Shown piece after piece: positions 1-11,160 of a stretch of 64,000 bases of DNA. Origin of the DNA: Cornus controversa (Eukaryota > Streptophyta > Magnoliopsida > Cornales > Cornaceae). How positions within the stretch are numbered: the stretch's first letter is position 1; every line of letters starts with the position of its first letter. Both the position numbers and the translations under genes were made by a program. Where the stretch lies: NCBI GenBank assembly GCA_026545225.1, contig CM048849.1, positions 13,027,541 through 13,091,540 of the forward strand. Direction: 5' to 3'. The notes under the pieces were generated by a model. That model was not told the DNA's origin, made no database searches, and worked only from the letters and a program-made list of their open reading frames with translations.

Positions 1-1337
1 TCCACAAGTGACTATGAAGTCCCTTTTTCATCCAATCTTGGTGCAAACCCTAAAAAATGTTGGGGGGAGTGGGGTGAGCACCACTATGGCTCAGTAGAGA
101 TACCCCAACTCCACCTAAATGCCAGCTCAACACCGACCTACATGAATGCAAGTTATAGCATCCCTATCGGCTACGTGGCATATGCTAGAGCAATTAGACA
201 TACATAGCATATTCAACACATGAGCAACATTCTCAAATAAATGCTTTCAAGTAATGCATGTTTACACACACACAAATGGTTCATGATTTTTCAAAACCCC
301 AACAAAAGAGACATGGGTGGGCATGCTCCGAAGCCCCACGTCACATTTTCAAAGAAAAACCCTCTTTGGGACATTTTATCAAACACCATGTATGGAACAT
401 GTTCATGGATGATGTCAATACCACAAGTATCACCAAATAATGAAATTTAGCATACATTTACAAGGCTCTACACTTTGGCATCAAATTACATGCTCAAGAA
501 ACACCAAATCATGTTGTTCACATAGCATTTACCAGAAACCTCATACATGTCATACATATATCAACTCTATAACATGCAATACACATAAATCACCTCTTTA
601 ACATGCAATCATAGAACAATTGCAATAAGGAGAGGGAAACCCAACCTCCTAATTTCACCTAGCAAGTTAATCAACCCAAGAAGCCCACAATTCAACCTAT
701 AGAATTGACACTTATGGAAGAAGAGATACCCCTACCTCAAATCCAAGCTTGGTTGTTCAATACCCAATTTCCACCAAGCTTCAAACTCCTCCAACAGTAA
801 ATTTCCACCGATCAAATCAAAGAGGAGAGTGAGGGGACCAACTTTAATTCTTGGCTCCACCCTGAAATCCCACTTCTAGGCCCTCAAATTGAAGAGAGAG
901 GAGAGAAGAGGAACTTTGTAGAGAGGGAGGGTGAGATCCGGCCAAGAGAGAGAGAGAGCCCCCAAAAATCTAATCTACTCTCTCCTTTTTCCATAAATAT
1001 CATATATATATAATTCATATATTCCACTTTGCAACTAAACCCTGAATATCTCCTCTTTTTGCTCCTTGTTATAGGCCTTTTGCAGTTATTTGCAAACTAA
1101 CATTTCCCCTCTTTTCAAAACTTCACTTATGTCCTCAAACTTACATCCACACCCCTACACCACTCTCAAGTGTCCATAGTTATCTCCCAATTTACCCAAA
1201 TCCATTCCAATCCCACACCCATAACTGAAAACATGAAAAGGATTATTTGAATCCACTAAGCATGTCATTAAGGGACCAATCATGCTTAAAAGTCACCGAC
1301 CGTAATTATAATTTGAGAAAAATTTTGGGTTGTCACA
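1..1337 (-). mobile_element. LTR fragment (minus strand) inserted in Athila gag
   Basis: Read on the minus strand the sequence starts at 1337 with TGTGACAACCC, a start typical of plant Ty3/gypsy LTRs. The Athila-like gag frame to the right (ending in a CLHHQ residue string) stops matching the family exactly at this point, so 1337 looks like an insertion boundary. Inside are a GA-rich tract near 890-957, a TATA-rich stretch near 1000-1012 and an AGTGGGGTGAGC motif near 68-79, all seen in the other LTRs here. No coding capacity. The far end and its target duplication lie outside the window, so solo LTR and full element cannot be told apart. Confidence 0.55.
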
Positions 1338-1921
1338 AACTTGATGATGAAGACACTTCCTAAAAAGGTCCTTAAATCTCTCCCATGTCTCATAGAATTG
1401 AGAGAAACTAGTGATAGCCCATCTAAATTGATTGGTCTTCCCTATCAAAAAATATTCTTTCAAGAACTCATGTTGCATTTGAATCCATGTAGTAAAAAAG
1501 CACACCAATGGAGAATTAAACCAATACTTGGCCTTGTCCTTTAGAGAGAATGGAAAGAGTCGCATTTGAAAAGCATTTTCTGAGAAGTTATAAATTTTTG
1601 TTGTTGAGCAAACTTCTATAAAATCATCCAAGTGCTTGTACGGATCCTCATGAGTAAGCCCAAAGTAAGATGGTAGCATCTGAATGATACTGGACTTGAT
1701 CTCATAATTTTGTGATGTGACATTAGGCAGTTAAAATCCAGTTGGCGAATTGTATGTCTTTGGGATATAATAATTTTTAAGCAATCGCGCAATCTCCACA
1801 ACAGCATCTGGCAGAACATTAACATTGTCACCCATGATGTTAATATTTTCTTCCTCCTACACAATAAGGTCGGTAGGAACACTCTTCTACTATCTAAGAG
1901 TATGTTCAAGCTCAAGATCAT
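1338..1921 (-). pseudogene. Athila-type gag remnant, broken
   Basis: Two overlapping minus-strand frames carry a gag core like that of the intact Athila copies further right: GLTHEDPYKHLDDFIEVCST, then [17 protein letters not shown], then TWERFKDLFRKCLHHQ, against [37 protein letters not shown] and [16 protein letters not shown]. The frame changes near 1616-1680, and the 3' part of gag and all of pol are missing because an LTR interrupts it at 1337. Structural capsid-like protein of an Athila-clade retroelement; inactive here. It is clearly more divergent than the young array copies, so it is an older insertion. Confidence 0.8.
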
Positions 1922-2082
1922 AAGGTATCAATGGATCAGACAAAGAAGGTGACCGAGTATATGGTGACTGAAGTAGCTAAAAAGAAAACAAAATAAATGA
2001 AATTAATAGCAAAATATTAAGGTTCCTAAACTAAAAATCCAATTAGAACTAATTCTTAAAATCCAAATAATCTTAATAAAAC

Positions 2083-2101
2083 ATCCCTGGCAACGGCGCC
2101 A
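2083..2101 (-). other. Primer binding site, tRNA-Asp type
   Basis: The minus strand reads TGGCGCCGTTGCCAGGGAT, the Athila-type PBS believed to pair with the 3' end of tRNA-Asp. It lies five bases from an LTR-like boundary (2107). It differs by one base from the PBS of array copies 2 and 3 and belongs to the gag remnant to its left. Confidence 0.75.
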
Positions 2102-2106
2102 AAAAT

Positions 2107-2880
2107 TGATCGTGATTAATTAGTTATCAATTAAATTACTACTCACAATAGTACGAATCCTAGTAGGATAGGGTCAAAGCGTGGGTGTCGAACCACAGAG
2201 ACTATTATTACATTTGTGTTGAATTTGTAAGATTAATTCTAATTAAATTAAAGGAATGGATTGCTAATTTTTGTTCCTAACTAATTAAATAAAAGCAAGT
2301 AACTAGAAGTAAGGAAATCTATAAAGTGAAGATAAGATGAGATAAATCTAGGATTTTTGACTTCACCACTAACCTCATAATCAATGGTCAATTAAACTAA
2401 TTATGGGAAATTATATCATGCAAAAGTAGTTTCAGTGGCTACAAGCTCACTTTCAACTGTCAAGGGGATAATATATAATCAAAGCTAAGTCATGAACTAA
2501 TTAGCATGCACCATCTACCTATCTACTCTATTCTAGGGTGTAGCATAGTCCATCTTCTTTAGCCATAATTCATCAAAATTTTAATCATACATTCAATTAA
2601 TACCATTGTGTAATAATCACTCTCATAATCACATAAAATAAGAGGGATTGAGTTCAATAACAACAACTAAGTATCTAAGATAAGATAAGATAAGAAATCA
2701 TTGAAACTAAATATAAACTTTATTACTCAATTATTCAATAATAAAATCTTCTAAATTACACAATCTATGCATGAATATAAAAATAACCAATAATTACAAC
2801 AATCAAACCATTGATGCTTAGTTAGGGCTACATTAAAACCCTAGTAAAAGAACTAGCCGCTCATAGTAGAAGAAGACGCT
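2107..2880 (-). mobile_element. 5' LTR of the old Athila-like remnant
   Basis: It begins at 2107 (TGATCGTG on the plus strand) next to the PBS. The order of short landmarks matches the young Athila LTRs: a segment around 2160-2210 resembling their 'ATCGATCCCACGAGGACTAG' block, a 'TTCACCACTAACC' block near 2361, and 'ACCCTAGTAAAAGAACTAG' near 2840. The outer boundary to the right is not resolved; similarity fades after about 2880. No ORF of note. Confidence 0.55.
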
Positions 2881-3648
2881 TCAACGATTGAGGAAGAAGA
2901 CATCATCTCCATGGAATTAGTGCAAAGCCTTGTTCTCTAACATTTCTTCACTCTAAAAGATGCTCAAAACTTCAGCAAAATGTGCTCAAAACATCCTCTA
3001 TTCGTCACTTTTATTTTCCAAGAGAAACATAAAGTTTCCCAACCTAATTAGGAGACATTAGGGTTTTCCCACAGCCCCCAATCAGGTGAAATTTCTTCCT
3101 TAATTTTGGCCCAATGTTTGATGCCTTGGAAGTCCAATTCATGGTGTGAGGTCGTCCTAGTGAGGCTCAAAAAATGTCTAAGTGGGACCACGCCCAATTA
3201 TTAAATTAAGAAAAAAAAAACTCTCGCTCTCCTCTCTAGACCATGCCCAATTATTGGTTGATTCCGGTGCCGGCAGTTCGTGGTAGAAAGTGGTGGTGCT
3301 GGTTGATGATGTGAGTCTCAGCTTGCCTATGCATGGTGGTGAAGGTTTGGGCATGAGGTGGTCTCGACAGCTTTCGGTGGTTGCGGTAGATGGGTTAAGT
3401 TGGTGATGGTTGGCTCTAGTCATGGTGAAGACAGATAGTCAGAGCTCTTTGGTGAAGCTGGGTCTCTATATTAGTGCCATGGCTAGTGAATGGTTGAGTT
3501 GTGGTGTGAAGTCGTGGCTATGGTGGTTCACAATGGAGATGGTGTGATGAAGTTGATGGCTGCTGATGGATGTATGGAGAAAATGGGTCTATTAAGTTTT
3601 GATGATGGTTGTGTTAAATGTGGTTTGATGTAGGTGGTGCTAGTGAAT
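2881..3648. other. Unassigned non-coding sequence
   Basis: No recognisable gene. It may include the outer part of the Athila-like LTR. Two 17-base near-identical direct copies (GACCACGCCCAATTATT and GACCATGCCCAATTATT, at about 3186-3202 and 3239-3255) bracket a short A-rich/CT-rich stretch. From 3240 to 3640 the plus strand is rich in GGTGGTG-type words, a texture also seen inside the LTRs at 5229 and 57538. Confidence 0.4.
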
Positions 3649-4251
3649 TGTACTAACCCTTGTGGGCGGGTGTGATGTGGGCAGGTGCAAAAAAAGATAC
3701 TGGGGTGAGATACCACACTAGCAAACTACAGGATGCTCAATCCCACATCGCTTGGGTGTGGAGAAGGGGATGCGCTTATATACAGTGTGTTCTCCCCAAA
3801 TAGTATAAGACATTTTGGGTAAAACCCAAGAGCAAAACTATACGGGCTTAGGCCCAAAGCGGACAATATCATACCATGTGTTGGAGCGGAGTATTACAGT
3901 TGGAATCAGAGCCTGAATATAGCTGGAGTGTGCCGACGAGGACGTCAGGCCTCCAAGGGGGGTGAATTATAGTAACCCTTCTGGGCAGGTGTGATGTGGG
4001 CGAGTGCAAGAAAAGACACTCGGTGAGCAACCACACTGGCAGACTACAAGGTGCTCAATCCCACATCACCTGGGTGTGGAGAAGGGGATGTACTTATATG
4101 TAGCTACCACAATGGCAGGTTACCGGGTGCTCAATCCCAAATCACCTGGGTGTGGAGAAGGGAATGTACTTTTTGAGTAAAATCCAAGAGCAAAAACATA
4201 CGGACTTAAGCCCAAAGTGAAAAATATCATACCATAGAGCGGGGAATTACA
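3649..4251 (+). mobile_element. TRIM-like miniature LTR retrotransposon, complete
   Basis: Two related direct repeats (LTRs 3649-3898 and 3968-4251) flank a 69-base internal part. The LTRs start TGTACTAACCC/TATAGTAACCC and end in TATTACA/AATTACA. Directly after LTR1 lies an initiator-Met-type primer site (TTGGAATCAGAGCC, 3900-3913), and a purine-rich tract (AAGGGGGGTGAA) precedes LTR2. The 5-base duplication TGAAT flanks the element (3644-3648 and 4252-4256). There is no coding capacity, so any mobility would depend on proteins supplied in trans. LTR2 is 34 bases longer because of an internal duplication. I saw no 5S-like sequence that would make it a Cassandra element. Confidence 0.85.
4090..4180 (+). 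repeat. Partial tandem duplication inside the TRIM LTR2
   Basis: The block ending in 'GGTGCTCAATCCCACATCACCTGGGTGTGGAGAAGGGGATGTAC' occurs once near 4050-4093 and again near 4128-4171 with substitutions. This accounts for the greater length of LTR2 compared with LTR1. Confidence 0.7.
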
Positions 4252-4256
4252 TGAAT

Positions 4257-5223
4257 GAGGTTTGATGTAGGTGGTGCTGGAGTGGTGAATGAGGAAGAAG
4301 GTGGTTCGGCTTGAGAAAGGATTAAAGAAAGAAGGAATAATGAGAAGAAAGAGACAAAGAGAGAGGAAAAAAGGACAGATGAAGAGAGCAGGCATGAGAT
4401 TAGGGAGAGAAAAAGGATAAAAAAAAAGGACAGAGACAGAAAGGAGACAGAGACGGAGAAACGAGAAGGACCTCTCTTGCGTCCCTTTTTTTTAACCGAA
4501 TGAGAACCTTCCTGTACATATATATTTGTATATATCTTGTAATTGCATAAATACACCCACACACACACACACACATATATATAGTGTATTTCAAGATATT
4601 TATCTTGAATCAAAGTGGCAATGATATGTAAGCCACTAATTGAGAAACAAAAGCCCTAAAATTATTTTACAGTAGGTTTTCCCAACCTATAGTCTTTCAG
4701 ACGTTCGAGAATGGATTTGTATTGAGCACTTGTGAAGGACATTGCTGTAGATAAGAATATGGTTCAATGTGACTAAAGAGGGTCTTATTCCCCCGTTGAC
4801 AACTTATATTATAGTTTGAATCTTCAAATACAATTTCCATGTCAGATAAAAATAAAACATGTCATGGTTTGTATCCATTTAGTTGCAAGTGTTAATTCAT
4901 ATTATTCACATGCGTATAAATCTAGACACTAGAACTATATACCTTTTTTGTCCTACACTTATCATATTTCTACTATAGATTCACCTATCACCTTCTTTGT
5001 ATACCCTCACATATTCTATATAAAATAAGTTATGTACTTTCCATTCTGATAGAGTATTTAACTCTAATTATGCAATGTATGATGTGGAAGTTGAGATTAA
5101 GGTGTCGTAAATGATAGGTATGCTTTGACTAGGACATTTCTATCTCTAGATAAATCTGGGAAACTGAAGAGCCAATCTCCTACTAGGACGCATTTCCATT
5201 TGACTGCTATAAATATAAAGACG
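4257..5223. other. Unassigned AT-rich sequence with simple repeats
   Basis: No gene recognised. It holds a GA-rich tract (about 4300-4480) and a (CA)n(TA)n microsatellite at about 4555-4582, followed by ordinary AT-rich sequence. The frames open here are low-complexity translations of the GA tract. The flank right of the TRIM repeats its left flank in part (TTTGATGTAGGTGGTGCT occurs at about 3627 and 4260), so this may be a locally duplicated non-coding sequence. Confidence 0.4.
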
Positions 5224-5329
5224 GTCCATGTAACACCCTTGATCTAAGAGTCCTTTTTGTCTTCATCTCATTAGGATTCAAAGGTAATTTTTTGGATTTT
5301 GTGGGGATAAAAGTGTAATTATGGATATG

Positions 5330-5333
5330 TGTG

Positions 5334-5368
<35 letters not shown>
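5330..5368 (+). repeat. TA/TG microsatellite in the solo LTR
   Basis: A run of TATATATATA followed by about fourteen TG dinucleotides. A comparable dinucleotide tract, on the other strand, sits in the LTR at the right edge of the window. Confidence 0.9.
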
Positions 5369-7641
5369 CGTGTGAGGGAAGTTTTAAAATGGGAGTGGCA
5401 GAGGATGTCAAAGCTTCTAAGGGAAGTTTTGACCTAAATGGTTGTTATACTTTTATTAGTATATACAAATGCATGTATATCTTGAGGTAAAGGAATCAGA
5501 AGAAGAAAGAGAACCAGTCTGGGCACATGTAAAGAGCATGAGATGCATGTTACACTTGGGTGTATATTAGACACCTGTACATGGTCAACATAGTTGTGTA
5601 TGACTAAAACTAGTACAATAGTAGTGTAAAAGAAAAGAAAAGGAAAAACAGAAGGTGGAGTTGGTGGCTTTCTGTAGAGAGAGAGAGTAAGAGAAAGAAA
5701 GAAAGAAAGACTTGAGGAAGAGAAGTAGAGAGCAAAACAGAGAGAGAAAAAGAGGAGATCAAATAAGAAGAAGAAGAAGAGGAAGAAGAAGAAAGAGAAG
5801 AGGAGGAGAAGAAGACCCAATCACTAGCAAGCAAGTTAAATCTTGCCTTCCATTTCTATGTATATATAGAAATATATATATATAGATAAATCATTATGCA
5901 TGTATAACTTATGTGGGTAACCTCTGCTTTTAGTATAATTGTAGTAAGTTGTTTTGCATAAATTTTTTTATATTAGTGTTTAGATATAGATACATAGATG
6001 TGTGTATCTATAGTTATATAGATGTATGTTGGTCTTGTTGGTTATGGCAAGAAGTGGGTCTGCTTGATGAAGGTGGAGAGCACGGTGTTGAAAATAGGTC
6101 TTAGCAATGGTGCGGCTGGTAGATAGCTGTGTATGGTGGTGGTGTGGTGGCTCAACTGTGAGGTGTTGTTGGGTGGCAACCATGGCCATGACAACTTGGG
6201 TTGATGGCTTACAGTGATGGTGAAGCTGGACCTCTCAGTTGGAACAATAGTGTTCGGTTAGCTATGGGTTCAACCAAGCTTGGCTTGGTCTTTGCATGGG
6301 AGATGGTTGGTAGTTCAGTTTGCCTATGGAATGGGCTATCATGGACTACTAGGTGTTCCGATGATGGAGTTCGGTTGGGGGTTCAGCCATGATGATTGTA
6401 GGTTCATTGTTGGCTTCCAATAGTTGTTGATTTGGAGGTGACCGGCGGTGCCGAAAGGATTGTTCGTGGCTAGTTTGGCAGCCTTGGTAGCCTCTTCAAA
6501 GGTTGGTTGTGACTGCCATGGCCATGGTCACATGGGCTCGGTTCAATGGTGGGAGGTTGGTCCGTTTGGTTGGTGTCTTGGTGACCTTGGGTTTTCAACA
6601 ACCTTGTGGTGAGGGTGTTGGCTGTGCATGGTTTGGTGGGTGTTTGGAGTTGGATGTTTATGAACTAAATTACTCACAATTTAGTGAGGAAGATGATGGA
6701 ATAGTGAATATGGAAGTGGGTTATTTGGTGAAAAAATGGTGTTGTTTGGGCCATGGGAATTTAAATGGGTTCAGTTCTGACTTAGATGATTTAGACTGGG
6801 CCGAAATTAAAAATAAGCCCAGTATCATCTAAAAGAAATAAATGGTTGCATGACTTGGATTGGGCTGAAATTGAGAACAGGCCCAGTATCATTTTAAAAA
6901 GGAATCTAAAGAATTTCCTTTTGGGTTGAAACTAAAACTTGGAGGAAAATGTTTTAGTTGATAAAAATGGTATGTGTGCCATAAATTACGTTTAATTTTC
7001 GAATTTCTATGTTTATGCATATTAGAGCTAATTATGTAGAATAGTTGGTTCTAGGAAAAAATTCTCGAATGCTCCATAAATTACTAAAATTTATGAAATC
7101 ATTTGTTTTAGCTCATTAGAACTTGTTACGTTAGAAGAGTTGGTTCTAAGAATTAAGTTTTGGTTAAAGATGATTTAAGCTTTGTGAACGCACACAATTG
7201 CTCATTTAATTTATTAAATGTGAATAGCATTTAATCAATTATATAAGATTTTATGTTGGTAAAGAACGCTTGTTTCCTTTTTTAGAAGAAATTAGGGAAA
7301 AATATCCTTTAAACTCTAAAAATTGCGAAAAATCTTATAGTGGTACATTTTGGCATAATAAACTTAATTATGCTAAAATAATTAAGTTCATAAAAGATTT
7401 AAGTTGTGAAATCTTAAAGTGATTAATTAATGTGATTAGTGATCACATTAAGAGAACGATTTGATTTATTAAATGTCAAAAGCACTTAGTAAATCCTAAA
7501 ATCTTGAAATCTTGAAAATGTGTTAAATTCTTAAAGAATTTGTGAGGTATGGTCAGGGACCGACCTTTGGGGGTGTGTACAGCCTTTTTCTTATGGCCAT
7601 TGGGCCAAGAGTACCCATATTATGTGGACGTGGTCCGAGAC

Positions 7642-7886
7642 TGTAATACCCCGCTCCAACACATGGTATGATATTGTCCGCTTTAGGCCTGAGCCAGCAC
7701 GGTTTTGCTTTTGGGTTTTACTCCAAAAGGCCTCATACCATTTGAAGATAGCACACCACATATACAGCACATCCTCTTTCCACACCTAGGCGATGTGGGA
7801 TTGAGCACCCTGTAGCCTGCCAGTGTGGTAGCTCGACTAGTGTCTCGCACCCACCCACATCACACCCGCCCACAAGAGTCACCACA
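7642..7886 (-). repeat. TRIM LTR copy a
   Basis: Begins TGTAATACCCCGCTCC and ends GTCACCACA on the plus strand. It is the leftmost LTR of the compound cluster, with a 53-base internal part following it. Confidence 0.75.
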
Positions 7887-7939
7887 ATCCACCCCTTAGG
7901 AGGCCCGACGTCCCTATCGGCACACTTTCGGCTGGGTTA

Positions 7940-8189
7940 TGTAATACCCCGCTCCAACATATGGAATGATATTATCCACTTTGGGCCTGAGGCAGCATGG
8001 TTTTGCTTTTGAGTTTTACTCCAAAAGGCCTCATACCATTTGAAGAGAACACATTACATATAAGTATATCCCCTTCTCCACACCCAGGCCATGTGGGATT
8101 AAGCACCCTGTACCATGTCAGTGTGGTAGCTCAGCCCAGTGTCTGTCTTTGCACCCGCCCACTTACACCCGTCCACAAGGGTTACTACA
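7940..8189 (-). repeat. TRIM LTR copy b
   Basis: Starts TGTAATACCCCGCTCC and ends GGGTTACTACA. The internal part that follows is cut short of its primer site by the inverted junction near 8245. Confidence 0.75.
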
Positions 8190-8349
8190 ATCCACCCCCT
8201 ACGAGGGCCGACGTCCTCGTTGGCACACTTCCGGCTAGGTTCAAGCAATATCATAGCATGTGTTGGAGCGGAGTATTACAATTGGTACCAGAGCCTAAAC
8301 CCAGCCGAAAGTGTGCCGACGAGGACATCGGGCCTCGTAGGGGGTGGAT

Positions 8350-8599
8350 TGTAGTAACCCTTGTGGACGGGTGCGAGTGGGCGGGTGCGAAGACAGACAT
8401 TGGGCTGAGCTACCACACTAATAGGGTACAGGATATGCAATCCCACATCACCTGGGTTTGGAAAAGGGGATGTTCTTATATGTAGTATGTTCTCTTGAAA
8501 TGGTATGAGGCCTTTTGGGGTAAAATCTAAGAGCAAAACCGTGTGGGCTCAGGCCAAAAGCGGACAATATCATACCATGTGTTGGAACGGGGTATTACA
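8350..8599 (+). repeat. TRIM LTR copy c, inverted relative to its neighbours
   Basis: Starts TGTAGTAACCC and ends GGGGTATTACA. To its left lie a plus-oriented primer site (TTGGTACCAGAGCC, 8282-8295) and the last 35 bases of another plus-oriented LTR. Confidence 0.75.
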
Positions 8600-8619
8600 G
8601 GTCAGGCTCTGATACCATT

Positions 8620-8870
8620 TATAATACCTCACTCCAACACATGGTATGATATGTATCCGCTTTGGGCTTGAGACCGCACGGTTTTGCTCTTGAGTTTTAC
8701 CCTAAAAGGCCTCATACCAGTTGAAGAGAACATACTACATATAAGCACATCCCCTTTTCCACACCCAGGCGATGTGGGATTGAGCACCCTGTACCCTGTC
8801 AGTGTGGTAGCTCAGCCCAGTGTCTGTCTTCGCACCCGCCCACTCACACCCGTCCACAAGGGTTACTACA
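8620..8870 (-). repeat. TRIM LTR copy d
   Basis: Starts TATAATACCTC (first G lost) and ends GGGTTACTACA. With copy e and the 70-base part between them it forms a structurally complete minus-strand TRIM; the primer site complement GGCTCTGATACCA lies at about 8927-8939. Confidence 0.8.
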
Positions 8871-8940
8871 ATCCACCCCCCTACGAGGCCTGACGTCCTC
8901 ATTGGCACACTTCCAGCTGGGTTCAGGCTCTGATACCAAC

Positions 8941-9189
8941 TGTAATACCTGCTCTAACACATGGTATGATATTGTCCGCTTTGGGCCTGAGCCCGCATGG
9001 TTTTGCTTTTGGGTTTTTCTCCAAAAGGCCTCATACCATTTGAAGAGAACACATTACATATAAGCACATCCCCTTCTCCATACCCAGGAGATATGGGATT
9101 GAGCACCCTGTACCCTGTCAGTGTGGTAGCTCAGCTCAGTGTCTGTCTTTGCACCCGCCCACTCACACCCGTCCACAAAGGTTACTACA
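8941..9189 (-). repeat. TRIM LTR copy e
   Basis: Starts TGTAATACCTGC and ends AGGTTACTACA at 9189. It is the rightmost LTR of the cluster. Confidence 0.8.
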
Positions 9190-9861
9190 GGGACCATCTG
9201 GGGGAGTAGACGTACAAGTCTAGCCACATATGCGAGCTTCCTTAGTCCGGGACTATACGATGCGCACCACTTGTTGGCTAAGCATGCCATCTATTGGAGG
9301 GGAGCCCGGGGCTCACTGTGAGGCTATGTTAAGTTAATCTAGATGATTAGCTTAATAAGGAATTATTGATAACACGGTTCCTATGTGTAAACTAAATTAT
9401 GAATATGATAATTAACTAGCGTTTAATTATCATAAGAAAATTTGTGAATGAAATCAACAAAGATTGTTGTTCAAGTCCTTATATATAGGAATTGAAGGCA
9501 AGGTCAATTTGACGAGCAATGATAGTGTTTTGAAATTCTTGCTGAGCTTGTTAAACTCACCCCTTTTTATTTTTAGGTACCGAGTGAATGAAAGCGCAGT
9601 ATAGGATGATAGAGGCCATTTACATCTAAATTTCTTAGCATGTAATTATTTTTTGTTGTACATAATTGGCTCTCAGGATGAGGGATGAGGTCTCCAGATG
9701 AAGTTTTTGTAATAGATGATCTAGACAATCACATTTTGATTATAATATGTAAAATTTTTAGATTGATGTATGGTATGATAGACGTTGTATTCAAGTCGCG
9801 TACCAAATTCAAGTGCCGGACTAGAGTTTCTGGTATTAAAATTTGGGGTCGTGATAGTCCA

Positions 9862-11160
9862 TGTACCAGGTACGCAATTAATTCCCTCTGTGTTCATTTA
9901 CAGTTTTCAAAGCCCTTCCGCCGGCATCATGCCGGTGCCCTTTCAATTATCCTTCTCTTGTCATTTTTTACAGGTTGGTGTTTGACCAGAGGTGAATTTC
10001 TACTTCATCAGTTGGCGCCGTATATGGGAAATGATTAATTTTCACAAAATTATCATTCTATTGCGGTCCAGTTAGGGTGAGGCTTTTCGGTTAGGGTCGT
10101 AGGTCACCCGAGCACCAACATCCAATATAGCATTAAATAAATCTTAAAGCCTTGAGAAGCCAAGTGTCACTGGTTTCCAATCACGATTTGGTTACTGTAA
10201 TTCTTTTGCAATTGATGCAATGCCTGATAGGTGTAAATTAGGCAAACACAGGCATACCAAACATATATGGTCTGTTGATCCAGTATTGCCAAAGCATGAT
10301 ACCAATATATATATATATATATACACACACACATACATATTGTATACTGTATGTTTGTGAATCTAGTATTTGAAAAAGATGTCAGATTTGACTCTTTAAG
10401 GATACATAATGATGGAAAGTCTTTAATGACTTTGTTTTTTTGGCTTGGAAACCTGCTATACCTATGTGCAATTGTAGATAAATATAATTGATGTATATAT
10501 ATTTATACAACAGACGCACACATCTCAGCGTCTCTCTCCTCGATTGATGGTAGTTAAAAGACATTACTATTTTATTATTTATTCATTCAAGTAATCTCTT
10601 TTTAATTTCTTATCAAAGTATAACATTTTGGGTGTACAAAGAGATTTAAAAATCTTGAATCGCATGCAACACATCTTTATTCGCCAAAAGCTCATCCTCT
10701 GTGGGTCATTGAAGTCCTATTGTTTTATATAGATAAAAGTTTCTTCGGCCAATTTTTGGATTTTCACACACAGTATATATATATATTTATATGCATATAT
10801 AATAACATGAACCCCACATACTGCTGTGCATCTTCAACTTGATTTAAAAGTTTAGTATATTAAACTTCGGTTTCGAAGTAGCTTATGGGTAAATATATAT
10901 AGTATATATATACATGACCTATAAACTCATGAACAACGAATCTCGATTTCGGTCCATTCTTTTGAAGTTAAACTGAAACTAGTGTTTCAGACAATTTTAC
11001 ATGTACATGCACTATATACAGGATGAAAAATGAAGCAATTTCCTCAACGCTTCATACTATATATGATGATGGCAAAGGGAACTAGCGGTAGTTGCTTGAA
11101 GCCTTTGGCTCCATGGTTTCTTGAAAGGCATTGCCTCCGTTGATTTTTATGCGGGGCACA
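9862..11160. other. Unassigned AT-rich intergenic sequence
   Basis: No gene recognised. It contains a TTGGCGCCGTATATGGGAAAT string near 10013, resembling the primer-site/leader region of Tat-type elements, but no other parts of such an element were found. A (TA)n(CA)n microsatellite lies at about 10305-10333, with further TA tracts near 10775 and 10900. Confidence 0.35.

Larger units (their letters stand above)
7642..9189 (-). mobile_element. Rearranged compound cluster of TRIM-like LTRs
   Basis: Five LTR copies of about 245-251 bases belong to the same family as the TRIM at 3649. On the plus strand, minus-oriented copies begin TGTAATACC and end TTACTACA (7642-7886, 7940-8189, 8620-8870, 8941-9189), and one plus-oriented copy is 8350-8599. 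They are separated by 50-70 base internal parts with primer-site and purine-tract remnants. The order is minus, minus, a 35-base plus-oriented LTR end (about 8246-8280), plus, minus, minus, so one segment is inverted. The outer flanks are GAGAC (7637-7641) and GGGAC (9190-9194), a possible target duplication with one mismatch. No coding capacity. Confidence 0.75.
5229..9856 (+). mobile_element. Solo LTR of a Ty3/gypsy-type element, with a nested TRIM cluster
   Basis: The sequence starts TGTAACACCC and ends TTTGGGGTCGTGATA, the common plant LTR end with the final CA decayed to TA. It is flanked by the perfect 5-base duplication GTCCA (5224-5228 and 9857-9861). No primer site follows the right end and no gag or pol lies inside, so this is a solo LTR left by LTR-LTR recombination. 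Removing the TRIM cluster (7642-9189) leaves about 3.1 kb. Internal landmarks in order: (TG)n at about 5345-5368, GA-rich tract 5630-5815, GGTGG-rich segment 6050-6660, AT-rich segment 6840-7540, and an ACTCACCCC motif near 9556 that other LTRs here share. Confidence 0.8.

Noticed and set aside
3649..4251. Cassandra-type TRIM
   Set aside because: Cassandra LTRs carry a 5S rRNA-like segment with polymerase III boxes; I could not find one here.
4227..4613. 128-codon minus-strand frame rich in Ser, Leu and Phe
   Set aside because: Low-complexity translation of a GA-rich tract. The same applies to the frames at 5434-5834 and 57611-58060.
8997..9209. Small frames in the TRIM cluster with recurring HISTSPSPHPGDVGLSTLYPVSVVAQ-like words
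   Set aside because: They recur only because the LTR recurs; the segment is non-coding in the intact TRIM and several copies contain stops.
10005..10035. Tat-type element start (TTGGCGCCGTATATGGG)
   Set aside because: The string resembles a Tat primer-site/leader region, but no LTR end, gag or second LTR could be found near it.
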